NCBI GenBank assembly: GCA_947629955.1
Contig: CANRFT010000017.1
Coordinates: 1 to 39,892, forward strand
Source: an uncultured Oscillospiraceae bacterium
GTDB lineage: Bacteria > Bacillota > Clostridia > Oscillospirales > Oscillospiraceae
DNA: 39,892 nucleotides
Reading direction: 5' to 3'
The notes beneath the pieces were generated by a model. The model searched no databases. It was not told where the DNA came from and was given only the letters and a program-made list of their open reading frames with translations. Made by a program: the position numbers and the translations under genes. How positions within the stretch are numbered: position 1 is the first letter of the stretch; each line of letters starts with the position of its first letter. This document shows, piece after piece, positions 1-6,283 of this stretch.

Positions 1-1079
1 CGGGTCTGCTCGGCGGTGCGCTGGGCGGTGACGTCGTGGATGAGCACCAGCACGCCGCCCTGGTTGGCCCGGGCGAAGGGGGCCAGCAGCAGCTCCAGAT
101 ACCGCCCGTCCACGGTGCGCTCAGCGGCCAGATGGCTGGCGGCGCTCTCCACCTCGCGGAAGGGGAACAGGTCCCCGAACAGGGGACCGTAGCTGTCCCG
201 GTCGGTGAACTCCCGCCCCAACAGCTGGGCGGCGGCGGGGTTGGAGTGGATGACCCGCTCCTCCCGGTCGAAGGCCACCACGCCGTCGGCCATGTGGAGG
301 AACAGGGTGTCCAGCTTGTTCCGCTCGTTCTCCACCGCGGCGATGGTGGTCTGGAGCTGGCCCGCCATGGCGTTGAAGCTCTCGGTGAGCTGGCCGATCT
401 CGTCACCGCTGGTGACCTCCAGCTCCTTGGAGAAGTCCCCCTCCGCCACGTCCTCGATGGCGTTGGTGAGCCGCTGAAGGGGGGCCACCATGGTCTTGGA
501 CAGCAGGAAGGACAGCAGCACCGAGATCACCAGGCCCAGCACCAGCGCCTCCAAGATCAGGGAGAACATCTCCCCGTTCAGGGAGCGGGCGGTGGCCCGG
601 TTGTCCAGGATATAGACGATGTAGTTCACCCCGCCCCGGGTGATGGGGACGGCGGCGTCCATGTAATCGGCGGCGGCGCTGCTGTCAAAGCCCGGCTTCC
701 CCAGCAGGGCGGTGGTGATGTTGGGGGTGATGGCCAGGCCGCCCGCCGGCTTGGGGGCGGAGCCCGCCAGATATTTGCCGGTGGTCCCGTCCAACACGTA
801 GTAGTTGCGGTTGCGGCCATCCACGCCCAGCGTGCCGCCATAGGCCCGCAGGACCGCCTCCACCATGGCGGCGCCGTCGGTCTCGTCCTTGGTGGGCCTC
901 TGGAGATCCCGGATGAAGTCCACGTTGTCCTGGCCGAAGGCGGCGGCCATCTGCTCGTAAAAGTCGTCGATATAATATCTCGTGACGGAGTTCATCAGGA
1001 ACGCGCCCACCACCACCATCAGCGACACGATGAGCAGTATCATGATGAGCATCAGTTTCAGGTGCAGGCTGCGGCGCAT
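1..1079 (-). CDS. WalK/PhoR-type sensor histidine kinase, N-terminal part (cut by window edge)
   Basis: The reading frame runs from an ATG at 1079 off the left edge, giving about 359 residues without a stop. A short cytoplasmic start is followed by TM1 (about residues 8-28), an extracytoplasmic sensor region (about 30-172), TM2 (about 174-197), a HAMP segment (about 198-250) and a PAS domain from about 265. The HisKA and ATPase domains must lie outside the window. This is the architecture of WalK and PhoR: membrane sensing, then autophosphorylation and phosphotransfer to the adjacent regulator. The gene starts 23 bases after the regulator's stop and is presumably cotranscribed with it. The WalK assignment rests mainly on its WalR-like partner; PhoR remains possible. 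Confidence 0.85.
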   Translation of the reverse strand, partial: MRRSLHLKLMLIMILLIVSLMVVVGAFLMNSVTRYYIDDFYEQMAAAFGQDNVDFIRDLQRPTKDETDGAAMVEAVLRAYGGTLGVDGRNRNYYVLDGTTGKYLAGSAPKPAGGLAITPNITTALLGKPGFDSSAAADYMDAAVPITRGGVNYIVYILDNRATARSLNGEMFSLILEALVLGLVISVLLSFLLSKTMVAPLQRLTNAIEDVAEGDFSKELEVTSGDEIGQLTESFNAMAGQLQTTIAAVENERNKLDTLFLHMADGVVAFDREERVIHSNPAAAQLLGREFTDRDSYGPLFGDLFPFREVESAASHLAAERTVDGRYLELLLAPFARANQGGVLVLIHDVTAQRTAEQT

Positions 1080-1102
1080 GGGCGCACCCCCTTTCGATCA
1101 GA

Positions 1103-1804
1103 TCAGCCGGGCTGGCAGAACGCGTAGCCCAGACCCCGGCGGGTGAGAACAAACTCCGGAGCGGCGGGGTCATCCTCCAGCTTCTCCCGAAGGCGGCGGA
1201 TGGCCACGTCCACGGCCCGGACATCCCCCACATAGCCCTCGTAATTCCACACCTTTTCCATCAGCAGCTCCCGGGAGAACACCTGCCCCGGCTTGGAGGA
1301 GAGCAGGCGTACCAGCTCATACTCCCGCTGGGTCAGGTCCACAGGCGCGCCGTCCTTGTACACCATCATGGCGTCCAGGTCGATCCGCAGCCGGCCGATC
1401 TCCACCTGGTTGGGATTCGCGGCGGGCTGGGACTGCATTTCAGTGCGGCGGATGTTGCTTTTGACTCTTGCCAGCAGCTCCCGCATGGAGAAGGGCTTGG
1501 TGATATAGTCGTCCGCACCCAGCTCCAGGCCCAGCACCTTGTCGGTCTCCTCCTCACGGGCGGTGAGCATGATGATGGGCGTGGCCTTCCCCGCCTCCCG
1601 GAGGCGGCGGCACACCTCGAAGCCGTCCATCTTGGGCAGCATCAGGTCCAGCAGGATCAGATCCGGGTCCTTCTCCATGGCCAGCTGGAAGCCCAGGGCC
1701 CCGTCCAGGGCCTCCAGGGTGCTGTACCCCTCTCTGGCCAGATTGAAGGCCAGGATGTCCACGATGTTGCGCTCATCCTCCACGATCAGGATCTTTTTAG
1801 CCAT
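1103..1804 (-). CDS. OmpR/PhoB-family response regulator, WalR-like
   Basis: This is a full-length 233-aa regulator. The receiver domain (about 1-118) has the acidic pair E9/D10, phospho-acceptor D53 in DLILLDLMLP, and the conserved T and K of MLTAR and TKPF. A winged-helix DNA-binding domain follows (about 133-230). Its C-terminus (GDVRAVDVAIRRLREK, then a TRRGLGY motif) matches WalR/YycF more closely than PhoB. WalR proteins control cell-wall hydrolase genes in Firmicutes. The ATG overlaps the last 8 bases of the upstream Nudix gene, and the kinase follows directly, so the three genes read as one operon. Confidence 0.9.
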   Translation of the reverse strand: MAKKILIVEDERNIVDILAFNLAREGYSTLEALDGALGFQLAMEKDPDLILLDLMLPKMDGFEVCRRLREAGKATPIIMLTAREEETDKVLGLELGADDYITKPFSMRELLARVKSNIRRTEMQSQPAANPNQVEIGRLRIDLDAMMVYKDGAPVDLTQREYELVRLLSSKPGQVFSRELLMEKVWNYEGYVGDVRAVDVAIRRLREKLEDDPAAPEFVLTRRGLGYAFCQPG

Positions 1805-2345
1805 CCTGTTCCCTCCTCATGATCCGCTCCGCCCGGTACAGGGCGGCGATGGTCTTGCAGTCCTGGATGCGCCCGTCGGCGGCCATGTCCAGCGCCTCCT
1901 CAAAAGGCACCCTGAACACGTCCAAGAACTCGTCCTCGTCCAGATGCCTGTCCCCAAAGGTGAGACCCCGGGCCAGATACACGTGCTGGAGCTCGTCGCA
2001 GTAGCCGGGGGTCGGCAGCATCTCCCCCGCCCTCTCCCAGCGGGACGCCTCGGCGCCGATCTCCTCTTTCAGCTCCCGCCTGCAGGCGTCGTCGGGGTCC
2101 TCCCCCCACTCCAGCTTGCCGGCGGGCACTTCGATGATCACCCGGTCGTAGGGATAGCGGAACTGCCGCTCCAGATAGACGTTCCCCTCGTCGTCCACCG
2201 GGACCATCACCACCGCGCCGGGGTGGCGGATGACCTCACGCCAGGAGGTCTTGCCGTTGACCAGCTCCACCGTATCGTAGTATACCTTCAGCAGTCCGCC
2301 GTCGTACACCAGCTTGCTGGTGAGGGTCTTTTCGTTCAGGTCCAT
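1797..2345 (-). CDS. Nudix hydrolase, probable ADP-ribose pyrophosphatase
   Basis: The 182-aa protein carries a complete Nudix box at residues 76-98 (G-x5-E-x7-RELKEEIGA), the Mg2+-binding catalytic helix. The flanking sequence fits the NudF/ADP-ribose pyrophosphatase group, which hydrolyses ADP-ribose to AMP and ribose-5-phosphate. An in-frame ATG exists at 2375, but I chose the ATG at 2345: GGAGG precedes it by about 7 bases, and a TATAAT hexamer at 2379-2384 would put transcription start at or beyond the first ATG. The gene's end overlaps the regulator start by 8 bases. Substrate is inferred from the family. Confidence 0.88.
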   Translation of the reverse strand: MDLNEKTLTSKLVYDGGLLKVYYDTVELVNGKTSWREVIRHPGAVVMVPVDDEGNVYLERQFRYPYDRVIIEVPAGKLEWGEDPDDACRRELKEEIGAEASRWERAGEMLPTPGYCDELQHVYLARGLTFGDRHLDEDEFLDVFRVPFEEALDMAADGRIQDCKTIAALYRAERIMRREQDG

Positions 2346-2378
2346 GAAAACCGCCTCCGGGCCATAAAAATTCAAGTT

Positions 2379-2384
2379 ATTATA
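2379..2384 (-). promoter_or_regulatory. -10 hexamer for the Nudix-walR-like operon
   Basis: The minus strand reads a perfect TATAAT about 34 bases before the chosen ATG. The -35 region is poor (TTTCTA at 17 bp). Its position argues against the upstream ATG at 2375. Confidence 0.4.
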
Positions 2385-2435
2385 TCACACTCCGCGGGAA
2401 ATAGAAAGATAAAAATCGACTGCTTTATTTGGATG

Positions 2436-2464
2436 TTGTAAAAAAGCGCGGAGTCTGGTAGAAT
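2436..2464 (+). promoter_or_regulatory. Sigma-A promoter of the DUF815-type ATPase gene
   Basis: TTGTAA (2436-2441), a 17-bp spacer, and TAGAAT (2459-2464). The upstream in-frame ATG at 2463 lies inside this -10 box, so it would not be transcribed. This supports the GTG start at 2493. Confidence 0.7.
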
Positions 2465-2492
2465 GTCACTATCGAAAAACGAGGTGATCGCC

Positions 2493-3680
2493 GTGAATTT
2501 CAAAATGCTGCTGTCCGCTCTGCGGGGCGTGAGCGCCTATAAGGATATCCTGGACACCCATGTGATGGAGGCCGCCCTGCGGCTGACCTCCTGCGCCGTG
2601 TACGGGGATGGGCTGGGCGGACTGGACGCCTATACCGATTTGTTTTACCGTCTACACGCCGAGGGCTTCGACGGATTGGGCGCCTGGCTGGACGGCGCCC
2701 TCGCCCGCTCGGAGGGGCCCTATCCCCGGCTGGCGGAGCGGGAGGCCCGGGACCCGGCCCTGGAGCAGGCCGCCCGGCGGGACATCGCCACCTTTGATCT
2801 GCTGGCCAACGTGGACTGTGACAAGTGGATCGCCCGGCTCACCGAGCTGCTGGACAGTGACTACCAGGGAGTCCTCACCGCCCTGCCCCGGTGGCGGGTG
2901 GGCCGCCGCCTGAGTTTTGAGGACTACACCGCCCTCTACCGGAGGGGAGCGGGCATTTTCACCTATCGGGCCTTCGTGTGGGAGGAAGGAGAGCTCATCC
3001 CGGTGCCCCATCCCGACTGCCCCGGCGCGGACGACCTGCTGGGCTACCAGCGCCAGCGGGACCAGGTCATCCGCAACACCCGGCGGCTGCTGGCGGGGCA
3101 GTACGTGAACAACGTGCTGCTCTACGGGGAGAGCGGCACCGGCAAGTCGGCTACGGTGAAGAACCTGCTGACCCTGGACGGCATGGAGGACCTCCGCATC
3201 ATCGAGGCGGACAAGGAGAACCTGGGCGGCCTGCCCGCCCTCATCCGCCAGCTGGAGGGCAGGCCCCAGAAGTTCATCATCTTCATCGATGATCTGACCT
3301 TCGACCGGGACGACGCCACCTACTCCGTCCTCAAGACCATTTTGGAGGGCGGGCTGGAGCGCCGGCCCCAAAACGTGGCGGTCTATGCCACCTCCAATCG
3401 CCGCCATCTGGTGCGGCAGACCATCTCCGAGCGGGCGGGGGACGAGATCGACCGGTCCGAGACCATCCAGGAGAAGACCTCCCTGGCCGACCGGTTCGGC
3501 CTGCGGGTGCTGTTCCAGGGGCTCACCAAGCAGGAGTACCTGGACATGGTGGACTATCTGGCCCGCCGCGCCGGGATCGACATGCCCCCGGAGGAGCTCC
3601 ACGAGCGGGCCGTTACATGGGAGCGCCGGGGCGGCTCCAGGACCCCCCGGACGGCAAGGCAGTTCATATTGTCGCTGTAA
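2493..3680 (+). CDS. DUF815-type AAA+ ATPase
   Basis: This is a 395-aa cytoplasmic protein from a GTG start. GAGGTG lies 6 bases upstream, whereas the longer ATG at 2463 falls inside the promoter. The N-terminal half has no motif I recognise. The C-terminal half is an AAA+ module with Walker A GESGTGKS (about 212-219) and Walker B IIFIDD (about 262-267), then a sensor-1-like ATSN. This layout matches the DUF815 family, common in Firmicutes and of unknown role. It is monocistronic, with its own promoter and terminator. The family call is from memory of the sequence pattern. Confidence 0.85.
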   Translation: MNFKMLLSALRGVSAYKDILDTHVMEAALRLTSCAVYGDGLGGLDAYTDLFYRLHAEGFDGLGAWLDGALARSEGPYPRLAEREARDPALEQAARRDIATFDLLANVDCDKWIARLTELLDSDYQGVLTALPRWRVGRRLSFEDYTALYRRGAGIFTYRAFVWEEGELIPVPHPDCPGADDLLGYQRQRDQVIRNTRRLLAGQYVNNVLLYGESGTGKSATVKNLLTLDGMEDLRIIEADKENLGGLPALIRQLEGRPQKFIIFIDDLTFDRDDATYSVLKTILEGGLERRPQNVAVYATSNRRHLVRQTISERAGDEIDRSETIQEKTSLADRFGLRVLFQGLTKQEYLDMVDYLARRAGIDMPPEELHERAVTWERRGGSRTPRTARQFILSL

Positions 3681-3695
3681 TGACAAAAGACCGCC

Positions 3696-3732
3696 GGGGA
3701 GGCGTTTCCCGTCAAACGCCTCCCCGTTTTTT
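3696..3732 (+). terminator. Intrinsic terminator after the DUF815-type gene
   Basis: A perfect 12-bp stem (3696-3707 with 3714-3725) has a 6-base loop and ends in six T residues. It begins 15 bases after the stop. Confidence 0.93.
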
Positions 3733-3824
3733 CATAATCCAACACAAAGAGGCCGCCGTGTCGTTCCCTTCGCATGGAGCATCCGGTATTCTGATATTGC
3801 CAAAACAAAAGGAGGTAATATCAC

Positions 3825-4184
3825 ATGAACACCGACAGGATCTATGCCGAGGCCATCGCCAACGAGTACTCCAAAAAGAGCGCTTCCAAAGTCGTGGCGC
3901 TGAAAAAGCTGGACCGGAGGGCCAAGCTGCCGGCCCGGCTGTTCGCCTGGATCTTCGGAACAGTCTGCACCCTGCTGGCCGGCACCGGCATGTGCCTGGT
4001 CATGGGGGTCATCGGCGGGGAGGGCGCCGTCTTTATGGCGCTGGGCGTCGTGACCGGCGTCATCGGCTTTGTGGGGATGGGGGTGAACTACCCCATCTAC
4101 CGGCGGCTTTTGCGGCGGAGTAAGGACAAGTACGCCGGCGACATCATCCGTCTGGCCGGGGAGATCACCGGCGGCGAGGAATAA
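3825..4184 (+). CDS. Small two-helix membrane protein, unknown function
   Basis: The 119-aa protein has a basic, soluble N-terminus (about 1-36), two hydrophobic helices (about 37-60 and 66-88, glycine-rich) and a charged C-terminal tail with RRLLRRSK. The start has a near-perfect SD (AAGGAGGT). I do not recognise a characterised family. It is the first gene of a tight three-gene set with a TetR-type regulator and a larger membrane protein. Such neighbours often make a self-regulated envelope-stress or efflux unit, but this protein shows no transporter motif. Confidence 0.75.
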   Translation: MNTDRIYAEAIANEYSKKSASKVVALKKLDRRAKLPARLFAWIFGTVCTLLAGTGMCLVMGVIGGEGAVFMALGVVTGVIGFVGMGVNYPIYRRLLRRSKDKYAGDIIRLAGEITGGEE

Positions 4185-4214
4185 GGCCAGCGGGGGCGAA
4201 AGGGGGTGGAGCGG

Positions 4215-4850
4215 TTGAACCGATCGGAGAGCAGATATTTCAACACCGCCGTCCGGATGGACGCGGCGCTGATCGAACTGCTGGAAAAAAAGAGCTTTGA
4301 ATACATCACGGTCAAAGAGATCTGCCAGAAGGCCGGGGTCAACCGCTCCACCTTCTATCTGCACTACGAGACCATGGCCGACCTGCTGAACGAGTGCGCC
4401 GAGTACGCCAACCGGAAGTGCTTTGACCGGTACGGCAAGGAGTACGCGGATATGTCCAAACGGCTGTCGTCGGCGGACCTGAAGGAGTTGATCTTCATCA
4501 CGCCGGACTATCTCCGGCCCTATTTTGAGTTTGTGAAGGAGAACCGGCGGCTGATGAAGGTGGTGCTGTCCCATCCGGCGGCGCTGAACATGGAAAACAC
4601 CTTCAACTCGCTGTTTCAGCGCATCTTCTCCCCGGTACTGGGCCGGTTCCGCTTCCGCGAGGAGGACAAGCCCTATATCATCCGCTTCTATCTCTCGGGC
4701 ATCATGGCCATTGTCGCGGAGTGGATCAAGGACGACTGCCGCATGCCCGTGGATCGGATCATCGGGCTCTGTACGCAGTGCATCCTGCCCGACGGGGCGG
4801 AGACCCGTCTGTCCCGGTTCGGCGCGCAGGCGGAGGAGCAGCCGGTATGA
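4215..4850 (+). CDS. TetR/AcrR-family transcriptional regulator
   Basis: This 211-aa protein starts at TTG 4215, with AGGGGG 8 bases upstream. The in-frame GTG at 4206 overlaps that SD and looks unusable. The N-terminal helix-turn-helix is typical: FEYITVKEICQKAGVNRSTFYLHY (about 29-52). A helical ligand-binding C-terminus follows. Such proteins repress by default and release DNA on ligand binding; the ligand is unknown. It lies 30 bases after the two-helix protein gene, and its TGA overlaps the ATG of the next gene, so all three are probably coexpressed and autoregulated. Confidence 0.9.
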   Translation: MNRSESRYFNTAVRMDAALIELLEKKSFEYITVKEICQKAGVNRSTFYLHYETMADLLNECAEYANRKCFDRYGKEYADMSKRLSSADLKELIFITPDYLRPYFEFVKENRRLMKVVLSHPAALNMENTFNSLFQRIFSPVLGRFRFREEDKPYIIRFYLSGIMAIVAEWIKDDCRMPVDRIIGLCTQCILPDGAETRLSRFGAQAEEQPV

Positions 4851-5491
4851 TGGGAGAAGGGCTGAAAAAGGCCGCCGCCGCGCTCCATAAGGATGCCCGC
4901 GTCCGGGACAGGGTTCTCCTGTACGTCAGTCTCGCGGTCAGCTGCGGCTACGCCTGCCTCAACGCGGTGGGGGGCGTGATGCTCCGCTCCCCCTGGCTGG
5001 GCACGCTGGCCTTTTACTATATCATGCTGAGCCTGCTCCGGTTCAGCCTGGCCCGCGGCTACCGGCAGGAGAGCGTCGCGGACAAATGGAAGCGCTACCG
5101 TCTCACCGCCGTGCTGATGCTGCTCCTGACCGTCGCCCTGTTCGGCATCTTCTGCATGACGATCTACTCCGGCCACATCATCGCCTATCCCGGCTATTTG
5201 ATTTACGCTGTGGCCGCCTACACCTTCTACGCGGTCATCAGCGCCGTGCGGAACATCATCGTCTGCCGCAGATACGATGACCCGATCCTCTCGGCCAGCA
5301 AGGCCCTCAAGCTGGTGGCGGCGGTCATCTCCGTCTACTCCCTGCAATCCGCCCTGATCTCTGCCTTTGGCGACGACGAGGCGTTCCGGGCCGCCATGGG
5401 CCGATGGGTCGGCGGCGGGGCGTTTCTGATCATCGCGGGCGTCTCGGTGCATATGATCGTCAAAAGCTCCCTGGCGCTCCGGCGCGTATAG
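4847..5491 (+). CDS. Six-helix integral membrane protein, unknown function
   Basis: The 214-aa protein begins at an ATG that overlaps the regulator's stop (ATGA), with GGAGGA upstream, so translation is probably coupled. I count six hydrophobic segments (about residues 20-44, 50-66, 82-104, 110-133, 148-168 and 187-210), with a short basic loop (RYRQ-type residues) between segments 2 and 3. No transporter, kinase or enzyme signature is visible. A second in-frame ATG directly follows the first. Function is not assignable; its link to the TetR regulator is the best clue. Confidence 0.75.
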   Translation: MMGEGLKKAAAALHKDARVRDRVLLYVSLAVSCGYACLNAVGGVMLRSPWLGTLAFYYIMLSLLRFSLARGYRQESVADKWKRYRLTAVLMLLLTVALFGIFCMTIYSGHIIAYPGYLIYAVAAYTFYAVISAVRNIIVCRRYDDPILSASKALKLVAAVISVYSLQSALISAFGDDEAFRAAMGRWVGGGAFLIIAGVSVHMIVKSSLALRRV

Positions 5492-5524
5492 GGCTGGCAG
5501 TTCGTGCTGTCGCTGTGAATATGG

Positions 5525-5561
5525 AAAACCTCCCCGGACCAACAGGTTTCGGGGAGGTTTT
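5525..5561. terminator. Bidirectional terminator between convergent genes
   Basis: A 12-bp perfect inverted repeat (5525-5536 with 5550-5561) starts with AAAA and ends with TTTT. It therefore works as a terminator for the plus-strand membrane cassette and the minus-strand GyrI-like gene. Confidence 0.85.
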
Positions 5562-5614
5562 TATACGGGGAAAATGCGGCGAAGGTTCGCTCAGGGAGAC
5601 AAACGGGAACTTGC

Positions 5615-6247
5615 TTATATCTTTTTGATTGGATGCCGAATAACGGTTTTCCATTTTTCGGGGGCAACCTTTCTCGCATCTGACATATAGATCTCATGGT
5701 GCAATCTTGCAGTCGTTATATCATTCACATATCCGTTTTCAGCCAAATACTCATCCATCAAAGCGACTGTGGCGGGCTCGTCATCAAAAGGCCCCAAGTG
5801 CATGATCTGAACACACAGCCCCTCGTCGATGGTCATAAACTCCGCTGACGAACAATCCAGCTTTTTCTTTTTGGTCGCTGTTTCGACCGCCCATTCAAAA
5901 TCCCTTTTCGTTACGAAATCAGGCAATCGAATGACAGAAATCCAATTGAATGAGGACTTATCTGTATAATTGATACCTCCCTCATGATCTTGCCACCAAA
6001 AGCCCTCAAGAGGCGGTACAACATATTCAAAAAAGCCCTCGATTTTGTAATCTGCTTTATAGCTCATTTTCAAGGTGTACGCAACCGCGTATAACACACT
6101 GATTGCCTGCTGATACGCGCCGCCGGCCTCGTTTGGGTCGCCTTTTCCTCTGACCGCAATATAATTTGCCTCCGGTACGTTTACAATTTCGGGTTTATTC
6201 TTCGGCAAATAATATTCTTTATACTCTCTCTTAAAATCAAAAGCCAT
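5615..6247 (-). CDS. GyrI-like small-molecule-binding protein
   Basis: This 210-aa protein starts at ATG 6247 (MAFDFKREYKEYY), with GGAGG just upstream; the GTG at 6259 sits before that SD. It matches stand-alone GyrI-like/SOUL-fold proteins (PF06445 type), recognisable by the NYIAVRGKG motif near residue 30, FFEYVVPPLEGFWW in the middle and a C-terminal HHEIYMSDARKVAPEKWKTV. Relatives bind or hydrolyse small hydrophobic compounds; some sequester toxins. The gene is visibly AT-richer than everything around it, with codons such as TTT, AAA and ATA, suggesting recent acquisition. It lies 36 bases after the GTPase-nuclease gene with no terminator between. Confidence 0.85.
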   Translation of the reverse strand: MAFDFKREYKEYYLPKNKPEIVNVPEANYIAVRGKGDPNEAGGAYQQAISVLYAVAYTLKMSYKADYKIEGFFEYVVPPLEGFWWQDHEGGINYTDKSSFNWISVIRLPDFVTKRDFEWAVETATKKKKLDCSSAEFMTIDEGLCVQIMHLGPFDDEPATVALMDEYLAENGYVNDITTARLHHEIYMSDARKVAPEKWKTVIRHPIKKI

Positions 6248-6283
6248 AATTACCTCCACAAAATCCCGATTGGTTTCTTCCGC

